A stretch of DNA of 64,000 nt, from NCBI RefSeq assembly GCF_000689395.1, contig NZ_HG966617.1:1954677-2018676 (forward strand), read 5' to 3'. Below the pieces are notes generated by a model. The model had not been told where the DNA came from. It worked only from the letters and a program-made list of their open reading frames with translations, and did no database searches. Below are positions 36,608 through 45,007 of this stretch, one piece after another; position 1 is the first letter of the stretch; every line of letters begins with the position of its first letter. Source of the stretch: Candidatus Phaeomarinobacter ectocarpi (GTDB lineage Bacteria; Pseudomonadota; Alphaproteobacteria; CGMCC-115125). The position numbers were made by a program, and so were the translations under genes.

Positions 36608-37747
36608 ATGGGTGACATCGTCCTCTCGAGTGCACTGCGCTCCAACCTTACTTCTCTTCAGAACACAGCATCGCTTCTGTCTCAGACTCAGGAACGTCTT
36701 TCGACTGGCCTGAAAGTGAACAGCGCGATCGACAACCCAACTGCATTCTTCACAGCTGCCGGCCTGAACAACCGTGCAAATGACCTGTCAGCTCTGTCTG
36801 ACAACATCGGTCAGGCTGTGGATACGCTTAAGGCTGCCGACGATGGTATCCAGGCTATTACGAGCCTCGTGGAAAACCTGAAGTCTACAGCTAGCACGGC
36901 CCTCACTACGAAGGTTGCTGCGTCAAGTGCTACCAGCACGAACTCAACTGCATATGTTGCCACAACTGCTGTCAGCACCATCACTGGTGTCGATGCCGGT
37001 GATATCTTCACTGTTCAGGTTGGTACAGCCACTGCTGTTGCCGTCACTGTTGGTGCAAGTACGTCACATGTGTCTGCACTTGTTGCGACCGTCAATGGTC
37101 TGACTGGCGTTTCAGCGTCTTTGACGTCTGAAGGCAAGATCAAGATCGAAGGCGACAGCGGCGAAAACCTGGTGATCACTGACACAACAGGTTCTACTGC
37201 AGCTACTCTTGGTGTTTCCGGTACAGCCAGCAACGGTACAAACCGCAATCAGGCTGTGTCTGACTTCAACACCCTGCGTACACAGATTGACCAGTTGGCA
37301 TCTGACTCGTCCTTCAAGGGTGTTAACCTGCTCCAGGCCAGCAATGACCTGACGGTTAACTTCAACGAAGACCAGTCTTCAAGCCTGACGATTGCGTCCA
37401 AGCTCCTGGACACATCTGCATCAGGCCTGAACGTCTCTGCTGCTACCAACTCTGACTTTGCTACAGACAGCAATATCGAGGCGGCTCTTACGTCTCTCGA
37501 CGCAGCTGTGTCTACGCTTCGTCAGCAGGCTGCCAGCTTTGGTAACAACCTCTCCATCGTGGAAAACCGTCAGGACTTCACTTCGAACCTGATCAACACG
37601 CTGGAAACAGGCGCCGGCAAGCTCACGCTCGCTGACACCAACGTTGAAGGTGCAAACCTGCTTGCTCTGCAGACACGTCAGTCCCTGGGTACCACGACCC
37701 TGTCACTGGCTTCTCAGTCCGACCAGAACGTCCTGCGTCTGTTCTAA
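36608..37747 (+). CDS. Flagellin 2
   Basis: This 379-residue paralogue of flagellin 1 has identical layout: D0/D1 ends (MGDIVLSSALRSNLTSLQNTA; GANLLALQTRQSLGTTTLSLASQSDQNVLRLF) and the same central insert at about residues 105-212. Its codons are visibly richer in T at third positions (GGT, GCT, CTT, TCT) than the neighbouring genes, which can reflect very high expression. AGGAAAGGAA precedes the ATG. No sigma-54 promoter like that of flagellin 1 is seen; the closest, TGCCTGT-ACGA-TTGCA near 36499-36514, lacks the -24 GG. It probably is the main or differently timed filament subunit. Confidence 0.95.
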   Translation: MGDIVLSSALRSNLTSLQNTASLLSQTQERLSTGLKVNSAIDNPTAFFTAAGLNNRANDLSALSDNIGQAVDTLKAADDGIQAITSLVENLKSTASTALTTKVAASSATSTNSTAYVATTAVSTITGVDAGDIFTVQVGTATAVAVTVGASTSHVSALVATVNGLTGVSASLTSEGKIKIEGDSGENLVITDTTGSTAATLGVSGTASNGTNRNQAVSDFNTLRTQIDQLASDSSFKGVNLLQASNDLTVNFNEDQSSSLTIASKLLDTSASGLNVSAATNSDFATDSNIEAALTSLDAAVSTLRQQAASFGNNLSIVENRQDFTSNLINTLETGAGKLTLADTNVEGANLLALQTRQSLGTTTLSLASQSDQNVLRLF

Positions 37748-37806
37748 TCAGACCCGCAGGCGGCCTAGCCACGAAGGCAAAGCCATCTGGTTACGAATAC
37801 GGAGAG

Positions 37807-37838
37807 CGGCGGTGCAGAAAGCACCGCCGTTTTTCTTT
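37807..37838 (+). terminator. Intrinsic terminator after flagellin 2
   Basis: A 9-bp GC-rich stem (CGGCGGTGC / GCACCGCCG) with an AGAAA loop is followed by TTTTTCTTT. Confidence 0.9.
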
Positions 37839-37940
37839 GTCTTCTGAACCCCTTTTTTGGGGAAACGTGCCCGTCTCTGCTTGGCCTATACTAGACACAC
37901 ACGAATCACTGTGTGCAGCTTCCCGCAACGGAGAGACATC

Positions 37941-38354
37941 ATGGCCCTCAAGATCGAGCTAAAGCCCGGCGAACGCTTCATTCTGGGCAATGCCGTCATC
38001 ACGAATGATGATCAGCGCACCAGGCTGTTTGTCGAAGGATCCGCACCCATTCTGCGTGAGAAGGACATCATGCGTCCCGAAGACGCTGACTCGCCATGCA
38101 AGAATCTCTACCTGGCCGTTCAGCTCATGTATCTGAGCAACGACCCCTCAGAACAGCACAGCGTCTATTTCAAGCTCACCAACGACATAATCAAGGCGGC
38201 CCCCAGTACGCTCGAGTACATTGAGCGCATGAACAATCAAATCTTAACCGGCGCATTCTATAAAGCTCTGAAGGAAGCAAAGAAGCTCATCAAGTATGAG
38301 CAGGAGCTCATGTCGAATGCACAATCCGACGCAGGCATACGGGAAGACAGCTAA
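37941..38354 (+). CDS. flbT: Flagellin translation regulator FlbT
   Basis: The 137-residue protein begins MALKIELKPGERFILGNAVITND and has FLVEG-type and ADSPCKNLYLAVQLMYLS blocks of FlbT. In Caulobacter FlbT binds the flagellin mRNA leader and limits its translation and stability until the hook is done. The gene overlaps flaF by 38 bp. GGAGAG precedes the ATG. It is directly downstream of the flagellins. Confidence 0.93.
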   Translation: MALKIELKPGERFILGNAVITNDDQRTRLFVEGSAPILREKDIMRPEDADSPCKNLYLAVQLMYLSNDPSEQHSVYFKLTNDIIKAAPSTLEYIERMNNQILTGAFYKALKEAKKLIKYEQELMSNAQSDAGIREDS

Positions 38355-38685
38355 GGTTGTTGCCAACCCGCGTGAACACGAAGCCAATCTGCTCACCAAG
38401 GCTGCCCAGCAGCTTTCGGCCGTCAAAGACCCGTTTGAGCCGCGCAGCGATAAGTTCCGCGACGCACTGATTTACAATCGCAAGCTCTGGACCGTCTTTG
38501 CAGGCTCGGTGACAGGCGACGACAATCCCCTTCCCGATCAGATCAAGCAGAACATTGCCAATCTGGGTATCTTCATTCTCAAGCACACCGTTTCCGTCCA
38601 GGCGAGCCCCTCGCCGGAGAAGCTTGATGTGCTGATCAGCATCAATCGCGAAATTGCCGCGGGCCTCTATCAGCGTCCCGCGTAA
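38317..38685 (+). CDS. flaF: Flagellin regulator FlaF
   Basis: The 122-residue protein matches FlaF (AYGKTAKVVANPREHEANLLTKAAQQL; RKLWTVFAGSVTGDDNPLPDQIKQNIANLGIFI). FlaF promotes flagellin translation or secretion and works opposite FlbT. The start at MHNPTQAYGK is supported by AGGAGC 9 nt upstream; it lies inside the flbT end, so the two are coupled. Confidence 0.92.
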   Translation: MHNPTQAYGKTAKVVANPREHEANLLTKAAQQLSAVKDPFEPRSDKFRDALIYNRKLWTVFAGSVTGDDNPLPDQIKQNIANLGIFILKHTVSVQASPSPEKLDVLISINREIAAGLYQRPA

Positions 38686-38705
38686 CTCCCCGAACAAAAC
38701 CAACG

Positions 38706-38740
38706 AAAAAGGCGCTGCTCAGTTGAGCAGCGCCTTTTTT
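38706..38740. terminator. Bidirectional intrinsic terminator between flaF and flgL
   Basis: A 15-bp stem (AAAAAGGCGCTGCTC / GAGCAGCGCCTTTTT) with an AGTT loop and T runs on both strands serves the convergent flbT-flaF and flgE-flgK-flgL units. Confidence 0.93.
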
Positions 38741-38775
38741 GGTTTCAGTCAGATGAGCAATTGAGCTACATCACG

Positions 38776-40269
38776 CTAGATGTAACTGGTCAGCGTCAGC
38801 CGTGAGACGATGGACGTCGCCTGGAAGCTCGCCGTCAGCTGATTGTTCAGTTGCAGGATCATTGTCCCGACCTCGTTGGTGTCGGCATTCTCGGACTTCG
38901 CAAGCAACACCTGCGTCGCATTGATGGTCCGCTCATGACGATCCTTGGTGGCCGCCAGGCTGCTTTCCTTCAAGCCAAGCTGAGTGCGCACATCAGCCAG
39001 AGACGTTGTGTCCTTGAAGGCAAACTTGCCACCAATCCGCTGCGTTGTTTCATTGAAAGCACGCTGGGAGAATGTATCGGCCTCATCAAACTCAAGCGCT
39101 GACAGCACGGCCAGGGCTTTCACGGTGTCGCGCGTCGGGCCTTCATCAGCGCGGGTCGCGTATCCGATGGTCCGGCCATCATCAATCTTGGCCAGCGCAC
39201 TGTTGCGGATCGGCGTTGTGGCTGTGTCGCCCTTGTACCAGAACACCGTGTCGGTGGTCGTTGCGTCCACCACACCCGTTGCGGTCGCAAAGGGAGGGCC
39301 GTCAACACGCTTTGGCGGATTGGCTGCGTCATACTCAAAAAACTCGGTGGCGGCCCGCTGCGCGCTGGCAGGCTTGAGTGCCGTTTGCGCAAGTGCCTCT
39401 ACATCCCGCGCAAGCGCCGTCTGGAAATTGGCAGCAGTCGCGTTTGCATCCGCACCCACCAGAAACTCACCTTCATTCGGTGTCCCGCTCTCAATGGCAA
39501 CGAGAGACAGTGTCTCAGTCGTGCCGTCGGGCAGTGTGAAGGACACATCAAGTTTCTGGCCAGCCGTTGGCAACGGCGCACCAAACGCAACCGTCATCGC
39601 CTGCGGCGCACCGGCAATACCCGCGGTTACATTGTTGAGGTCCGTTGAAACCGCACTGAACTTGAACCCAAATGGCGGCGCGTTGTCTTCCGTCACCGTC
39701 ACCGTGTTGGCACCGGGAACCGGAATGGACAGACGCCCACGATTGTCCGCCCCCAGATCGGCCTGGGCACGCTCCGTTACAATCTGCTTGAAGCCGGCAA
39801 GACCCACATCACCGTTGATGACCTTGTCATAGGTCTCAACAGGCCGCGTCTGCGTGGCCGCACCACCAAACAGGTGGCGGCCCCCAATATCCGTGTTGAG
39901 CACGGCCAGCGTTTCTTCAAGACGCTCCTTCGCGGTGAACTGAAGCTGCGTCTGATTGCCATCCAGCGTTTCGTAGCCGGAAGTCAGCGACGCCGTACGC
40001 ATCTCAGCTGCAATATCATCGATGCGCGACAGGCCCTGCTGCATCGTTGTCAGACGAAGCTGCGTCTGATCAATCGTGCGCACATAGCCGTCCATCTGGT
40101 TCAGCTCCGCACGCAGGTTCAACACCAGCGAAGCATCCACACCCAGACCTGAATACGTCTGCGATTTCTTGCCCGTTGCCAGCTGCGTCTGCAGGTCCGT
40201 GAGCTGAAGCTGCATCGTCTTGATCTGATCACGCGCTGTAAGCGACTGAAGAAGCGAGGGAACCTGCAT
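38776..40269 (-). CDS. flgL: Hook-filament junction protein FlgL
   Basis: This 497-residue protein has flagellin-like ends: N-terminal helices with LQTQLATGKKSQTYSGLGVDASLVLNLRAEL and a C-terminal coil (LAATKDRHERTINATQVLLAKSENADTNEVGTMILQLNNQLTASFQATSIVSRLTL). It is much longer than E. coli FlgL (317 residues), because of a large central domain (about 165-400) that would be surface exposed. It is the last gene of the flgE-flgK-flgL unit, 21 bp after flgK. Confidence 0.9.
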   Translation of the reverse strand: MQVPSLLQSLTARDQIKTMQLQLTDLQTQLATGKKSQTYSGLGVDASLVLNLRAELNQMDGYVRTIDQTQLRLTTMQQGLSRIDDIAAEMRTASLTSGYETLDGNQTQLQFTAKERLEETLAVLNTDIGGRHLFGGAATQTRPVETYDKVINGDVGLAGFKQIVTERAQADLGADNRGRLSIPVPGANTVTVTEDNAPPFGFKFSAVSTDLNNVTAGIAGAPQAMTVAFGAPLPTAGQKLDVSFTLPDGTTETLSLVAIESGTPNEGEFLVGADANATAANFQTALARDVEALAQTALKPASAQRAATEFFEYDAANPPKRVDGPPFATATGVVDATTTDTVFWYKGDTATTPIRNSALAKIDDGRTIGYATRADEGPTRDTVKALAVLSALEFDEADTFSQRAFNETTQRIGGKFAFKDTTSLADVRTQLGLKESSLAATKDRHERTINATQVLLAKSENADTNEVGTMILQLNNQLTASFQATSIVSRLTLTSYI

Positions 40270-40290
40270 GGGTCTTTTCCTACCTGTCCG

Positions 40291-42171
40291 CTATCGCAGG
40301 ATGTTGCCGAGCAGGGACATCATTTCCTGCACTGCCGACATCACCCGCGCATTTGCGGCATACGCATTTTGCAGCAGAAGAAGCTGCGCCATTTCATCAT
40401 CTATCGATACACCCGTCGTGCCCTGGACCTTTTCTTCAAGTCCAAGCTGAACAACTTTCTGGCTATCCAGCGCACGGTTGGCGAGCACCACCTCATTGGC
40501 CTGGAAAGACACAACGCGACGGGCAAATTCATCGACACCGCCGGCAAAAGGCTGCCCCGTACCGCCAATACCCGTTGCAGGGTCAAACTCGCGCGACCTG
40601 CCGGTCAGGCGTTCAAGCAACTCGGTCGGACGGGCCGGATCACCAGCGTCTGTCGCTGGAGAGGTTGAATAAACAACCAGAGAAGATGGATCAGCCCGCA
40701 CATTCGCGTTGAGTGAAATGCGGCTTGCAAAGCCAACCTTCTGGCGCGCACCATCCTGGAAATTCGTGTACGCCGCCTGCGCATTCGCCCCGTCCACAAA
40801 CAGGGGAAGGGCCGTGCCGCTATCAACCAGGCCAGTGGCCGTAACGGTCGCTGTGACGGCATCAACATCTGTCGTTGCACCCACACCATCATCAACAATG
40901 CGAAGCGTTGTGCCCGCAGGGTTTGACGTATCAATATTGATGCTTGCAGCCGCAAGCGCTGCATCAAGGTTGGTCGCAAAAGTGGCGGCACTGCCACCCC
41001 AGGCAACGCCAACAACCGTGTCGTTCGCGTTCGGTGTAACTGTGTTCGCCAGTGGCAGAGCCGTTGCATCATCCACACGAACGATCGTGACCTGGCGCTG
41101 TGTGCCGCCCGGTGTTTCCGTGTAGGTGAGGTTGATGCTGTCGCCATTCTGAAGCGCTGCAATATCAACATCAAAGCCCGCAGGCGGACCGGCAACCGCG
41201 GCCGATGTCACGGTCGTTTCCGACATGGACTTGGCCAGGTTGTGGGCAATCTCATCAAGCTGTGACTGCGCTTCGACCAGTGTCTTGTCACGCATATCCG
41301 CAAGACCGGCAATCTTGCCCTCGCGGATTGTGCCGTCGCGCAGCAGGTCAATCGGAGCTGACCCACCAACCTGCAGCGTCACCGTACCGACACCGCGCAG
41401 CGCTGGATCAGAATTGTAGAAGGAAGACGCGTTGAGCGTTGGATGCTCATCAAAGGACAGTTTGGCAGGCTGAGTATCCAACAGCAGATTACCGCCATTG
41501 GAGAATACCGAGATCCGGCCGCCTTCGCGTTCCACCGTGCGAATGTCCATCAGGGACGCCAGCTCACGCACGGCCATGTCCCGCTCATCCTGCAGGTCAG
41601 CTACTGAGCCCGCCTGGTTGGCAGAAATCTTGAGATTCAGATCGTGGATCTTTGCCAGCGCACCATTGGCCTGTGATACCGCGTCTTCGAGACGGCGTTC
41701 AGTCTCACGGCGCATCTGCTGAATTTCGTCAGACAGGCGATTGAGCTCAACTGTCAGTTCTTCAGCCGCCGCAAGTGTCGCTTCGCGGGTGACCGTTGAT
41801 TCAGGCGTTGTTGCCAGATCCTGAAACGCCGTGCCCAAACGTGTCACATAGGACGCGATAGATGTTTCACTGTCCGGCGTGCCGAACATCTGGTCCACAC
41901 GCGTCAGAAACTCTGACCGCACTTCCAGCTTGGCATTAACGCCGGAAGACCGCTGCAGCTGACCAAACAGATAATTGTCCACCTCGCGCACGGCCGCCCG
42001 CACGGACACACCAATACCCTCGCCGCCGGCCAGCGCATTGCTCTGGCCCACGACCTTCCGCGTATAGCCTTCCGTCGTCGCGTTGGCGATGTTGCGCGCG
42101 GCAAGATCGACAGCGGACTGGTTGGCCTTGAGCCCGGAAACGGCTGCATTGAGGGCGGTTGAAAGGGACAT
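40291..42171 (-). CDS. flgK: Hook-associated protein FlgK
   Basis: The 626-residue junction protein has N-terminal NAAVSGLKANQSAVDLAARNIANATTEGYTRKVV and the C-terminal SIDDEMAQLLLLQNAYAANARVMSAVQEMMSLLGNILR, both canonical. The middle region (about 300-480) is Ala/Thr-rich and variable. It joins hook to filament with FlgL. It lies between flgE and flgL. Confidence 0.95.
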   Translation of the reverse strand: MSLSTALNAAVSGLKANQSAVDLAARNIANATTEGYTRKVVGQSNALAGGEGIGVSVRAAVREVDNYLFGQLQRSSGVNAKLEVRSEFLTRVDQMFGTPDSETSIASYVTRLGTAFQDLATTPESTVTREATLAAAEELTVELNRLSDEIQQMRRETERRLEDAVSQANGALAKIHDLNLKISANQAGSVADLQDERDMAVRELASLMDIRTVEREGGRISVFSNGGNLLLDTQPAKLSFDEHPTLNASSFYNSDPALRGVGTVTLQVGGSAPIDLLRDGTIREGKIAGLADMRDKTLVEAQSQLDEIAHNLAKSMSETTVTSAAVAGPPAGFDVDIAALQNGDSINLTYTETPGGTQRQVTIVRVDDATALPLANTVTPNANDTVVGVAWGGSAATFATNLDAALAAASINIDTSNPAGTTLRIVDDGVGATTDVDAVTATVTATGLVDSGTALPLFVDGANAQAAYTNFQDGARQKVGFASRISLNANVRADPSSLVVYSTSPATDAGDPARPTELLERLTGRSREFDPATGIGGTGQPFAGGVDEFARRVVSFQANEVVLANRALDSQKVVQLGLEEKVQGTTGVSIDDEMAQLLLLQNAYAANARVMSAVQEMMSLLGNILR

Positions 42172-42242
42172 GAACGTATCTGTGCCTGGTTGAAGGAATG
42201 TAACCGGCAGGCGGCATCAGCCACCTGCCGAAGAGGAGCGAC

Positions 42243-43634
42243 TTACCGCTTCATGTTGAGTGTCTGCTGCACCAGTTCGTCAGCCGTCGTCACGATACGT
42301 GTCGTTGCCGAGTAGGCCTGCTGCGTAACGATGAGCTTCGAGAACTCGTCCGCAATATCCACGTTGGACGATTCACGGGCTTCGGCAACAATCTCGCCGG
42401 ATGCACCCTGAATGGCTTCACCGGAATCCTGCGTTGCAGCCCATGCACCACCATCAAGCTTGCGCAGCTTGTTGTCAGCGTTGAACTTCACGAGTGTGAC
42501 TTCCGCCAGATCAAGCTGCTTGCCGTTGGTGTATGTGCCAACGACACGGCCCGCGTCAGATACAGCGATGGAAGCAAGAGCACCGGATGCGAAGCCATCC
42601 TGCTCAATCTCCGTTACCGAAACCGCGCCATTGGTGTCTGCAAACTGCGTAACCTGATTGGAGCCGTGGTTCATCGTGATATTGCCAAGGCTGACACCAT
42701 CAACCGTCAGACCTGTGATCGTCGCTGACGTCACGGCCGGCGTCGCAACACCTGAAGAGTTGAAGACATAAGCCTGGCCAATATTATTCCACTTGGCAGC
42801 CGTGCCTGTCGCCGTTGTGCTGGTCTGATAGAACAGGTTCCATGTCTCAGCGCCGCCTGCTTGGCCAGCGCCATTGGCCGTGTTGTTCACTTTGGCCCAC
42901 CGCAGTTCGACATTCACCGGGTTACCGATGGAGTCGTAAGTGGTAATGGCACCACCGGCGAGAGACCGGTCCAGGAACAGCTGCTCGTCCTGGCCCTGCA
43001 CAAAGCCGTCACCACCGAAGGAAGACGGGTTGTTGGTGAAGGTCGCGTCCAGCATCAGTTCCGAGTTGGGCGTATTGGCATCAGCCACAACCGTTTTGGG
43101 GAAGGATGCAAGGTTGGCCGTGTAGTCAATCGTGGTGGACTGCTTGGCCTGAATGAAATCGCTTTCAATCTGAATACGGCCCGGCACGTCACCAATCTTG
43201 TTGCCTGTCAGTGGATTGATCTCGACGCCCTGAAGATAATAGCCGGCACCGTTCTGGAGAAAGCCGAACCGATCCACTTCAAAGTCACCACGACGGGTGT
43301 AGTAGTCGATCTGGTTGAACACCGGCTTGTTGTCCAGTGTGGCAACCCGCTCCGACACCATGAAATACCCATCGCCATTGATGGCCATGTGGGTTGGCAC
43401 CTGGGCGGCTTCCAGAGCGCCCTGCACCGTATTGGTGAAGCGGGCTTCTGCGAGCACCGTGCCCGGCGCGCTATTGCGCGAAGTGGCAAAGGTCACAAGG
43501 TCGCGAAAATTGGTTTCAGTACGCTTGAACCCGATGGTCTGCGAGTTGGCGATATTGTCCGAGATATGGCCCAGAGCCTTGGAATTGGCTTTGAGGCCGG
43601 TCACGGCGGTGGTCATTGCACCGAAGATTGTCAT
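42243..43634 (-). CDS. flgE: Flagellar hook protein FlgE
   Basis: The 463-residue protein begins MTIFGAMTTAVTGLKANSKALGHISDNIANSQTIGFKRTETNF and ends with a coil IADEFSKLIVTQQAYSATTRIVTTADELVQQTLNMKR. It forms the hook. The start is fixed by GGAGGG 6 nt upstream; the open frame runs 60 codons further without similarity. A sigma-54 promoter and an enhancer dyad lie upstream. The hook-cap gene flgD and fliK are not in the window. Confidence 0.96.
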   Translation of the reverse strand: MTIFGAMTTAVTGLKANSKALGHISDNIANSQTIGFKRTETNFRDLVTFATSRNSAPGTVLAEARFTNTVQGALEAAQVPTHMAINGDGYFMVSERVATLDNKPVFNQIDYYTRRGDFEVDRFGFLQNGAGYYLQGVEINPLTGNKIGDVPGRIQIESDFIQAKQSTTIDYTANLASFPKTVVADANTPNSELMLDATFTNNPSSFGGDGFVQGQDEQLFLDRSLAGGAITTYDSIGNPVNVELRWAKVNNTANGAGQAGGAETWNLFYQTSTTATGTAAKWNNIGQAYVFNSSGVATPAVTSATITGLTVDGVSLGNITMNHGSNQVTQFADTNGAVSVTEIEQDGFASGALASIAVSDAGRVVGTYTNGKQLDLAEVTLVKFNADNKLRKLDGGAWAATQDSGEAIQGASGEIVAEARESSNVDIADEFSKLIVTQQAYSATTRIVTTADELVQQTLNMKR

Positions 43635-43706
43635 CGGATCCCTCCAGAGGACTGACACATGGCATGCACGCCAAAGCGGCATGCGGATTAATTCAGACAC
43701 ACCGGA

Positions 43707-43721
43707 GCAAGCCCCGGGCCA
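43707..43721 (-). promoter_or_regulatory. Sigma-54 promoter of flgEKL
   Basis: On the minus strand TGGCCCG-GGGC-TTGC has GG and GC 10 nt apart, a perfect TTGC -12 element and one change in the -24 box. It is 73 bp upstream of flgE. Confidence 0.72.
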
Positions 43722-43794
43722 GTCTGTTTTTTGTTTGATTTCAATGACTTGGGAGGGTTTGCGGCCTCGCAGGCTCAGCACTTTCTGCCCCTTG

Positions 43795-43809
43795 CGGCAG
43801 CTTTTGCCG
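43795..43809. promoter_or_regulatory. Candidate FlbD-type enhancer upstream of flgE
   Basis: CGGCA-GCTTT-TGCCG is a perfect copy of the dyad seen before flgF and flgI, about 75-90 bp upstream of the flgE sigma-54 promoter. A further inverted repeat CTGCC-N5-GGCAG overlaps it on the left. Confidence 0.6.
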
Positions 43810-43931
43810 GGCAATATCGCGCAAATGACACTGCGTCATGCCGCTTGCCCCGCAGCGCTGGCCCCCTTAGGTTTGCGCCCGTTCGAAAATCTTACTGACT
43901 TATTACCAAAAACAACTGGCAGGACTTGTTG

Positions 43932-44777
43932 ATGCGCTTTGAAGGCACCAAAGACTATGTGGCGACCGAGGACCTCCGCGTCGCCGTGAATGCAGCCATT
44001 ACCCTCGAGCGTCCACTGCTCGTGAAGGGTGAACCTGGCACCGGTAAAACCGTGCTGGCCGAACAGATCGCCACATCCCTTGGCGTTCCCATGATCACCT
44101 GGAACATCAAATCCACGACCAAGGCTCATCAGGGTCTGTATGAGTACGACGCCATCACCCGCCTGCGCGACAGCCAGCTGGGCGACGAGCGCGTCAAGGA
44201 CATCAAGAACTACATCAACAAGGGCAAGCTCTGGGAAGCGTTTGACGCCAACGAGAAGGTCGTGCTGCTGATCGATGAAATCGACAAGGCCGACATCGAA
44301 TTCCCAAATGACCTGCTCCAGGAACTCGATCGCATGGAGTTCTACGTCTACGAGACCGACGAGGTCATCAAGGCGAAAGAACGTCCCATCGTGATCATCA
44401 CGTCCAACAATGAAAAAGAGCTGCCGGACGCATTCCTGCGCCGCTGCTTCTTCCACTACATCAAGTTCCCCGATGCAGACACGATGGGTCAGATCGTTGA
44501 TGTACACTTCGACAATCTGAAAGAGCGCCTCGTCAAGGAAGCCCTCGACGTCTTTTATGAAATGCGCGACGTCCCCGGCCTCAAGAAGAAGCCATCCACG
44601 TCAGAACTTCTCGATTGGCTCAAGCTGCTGATGAATGAAGATGTGTCACCAGAAACCCTGCGTGAGCGTGATGCCTCCAAGCTCATCCCGCCGCTGCACG
44701 GCGCCCTTCTCAAGAATGAGCAGGATGTTCACCTGTTTGAGCGCCTGGCCTTCCTCGCCCGCCGCGAACGCAATTAG
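43932..44777 (+). CDS. MoxR-family AAA+ ATPase (CbbQ/NorQ-like)
   Basis: The 281-residue protein has Walker A GEPGTGKTVLA (about residues 36-46), Walker B VVLLIDEIDKAD (about 105-116), a sensor-1 region IVIITSNNEKELPDAFLRRC, and a C-terminal lid ending LAFLARRERN. MoxR ATPases act with VWA-domain proteins to insert cofactors or remodel complexes. The likely partner, a CoxE-like VWA gene, lies 5 kb downstream (49732). The ATG at 43932 follows AGGA at good spacing. It is not part of the flagellar set. Confidence 0.93.
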   Translation: MRFEGTKDYVATEDLRVAVNAAITLERPLLVKGEPGTGKTVLAEQIATSLGVPMITWNIKSTTKAHQGLYEYDAITRLRDSQLGDERVKDIKNYINKGKLWEAFDANEKVVLLIDEIDKADIEFPNDLLQELDRMEFYVYETDEVIKAKERPIVIITSNNEKELPDAFLRRCFFHYIKFPDADTMGQIVDVHFDNLKERLVKEALDVFYEMRDVPGLKKKPSTSELLDWLKLLMNEDVSPETLRERDASKLIPPLHGALLKNEQDVHLFERLAFLARRERN

Positions 44778-44799
44778 CGGTAGCGCTATCTAAAAAGAC

Positions 44800-44830
44800 A
44801 AAGGCCGGAGCAACTGCTCCGGCCTTTTTC
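44800..44830 (+). terminator. Intrinsic terminator after the MoxR gene
   Basis: A 12-bp perfect stem (AAAGGCCGGAGC / GCTCCGGCCTTT) with an AACT loop is followed by TTTTT. Confidence 0.9.
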
Positions 44831-44954
44831 ATGTCCGACCTGAAATAAGGCCTAAATCCGCGTCAGCAAGCTTTCCCACCACCATGAAGTCGGGAATGGT
44901 GGTCGGGTTTTCCGGCAGATGCGCATAGACCGCGCTGAGCACCTGGGTCTTCAA
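44829..44954 (-). other. Possible short ORF or gene remnant
   Basis: A 41-codon minus-strand frame from a TTG start reads LKTQVLSAVYAHLPENPTTI and continues PDFMVVGKLADADLG. The composition is protein-like, but there is no clear Shine-Dalgarno sequence, and the stop falls in the MoxR terminator. It may be the end of a decayed gene; I do not recognise the family. The rest of the 44831-45007 gap shows nothing else. Confidence 0.25.
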
Positions 44955-45007
44955 GTTATTGTGCGCCCGTCCTAGTCTGAACCCAGCGCTCAACCGAAAG
45001 CAGATCC

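Noticed and set aside
35550-37240. The repeated insert in both flagellins as a mobile element or recent duplication
   Set aside because: The copies differ at many silent sites and stay in frame within normal D1 boundaries. This is a protein domain in two paralogues, with no terminal repeats.
43635-43814. A 60-codon N-terminal extension of FlgE
   Set aside because: It runs through the sigma-54 promoter and enhancer, and FlgE starts canonically at MTIFGAMTTAV after GGAGGG.
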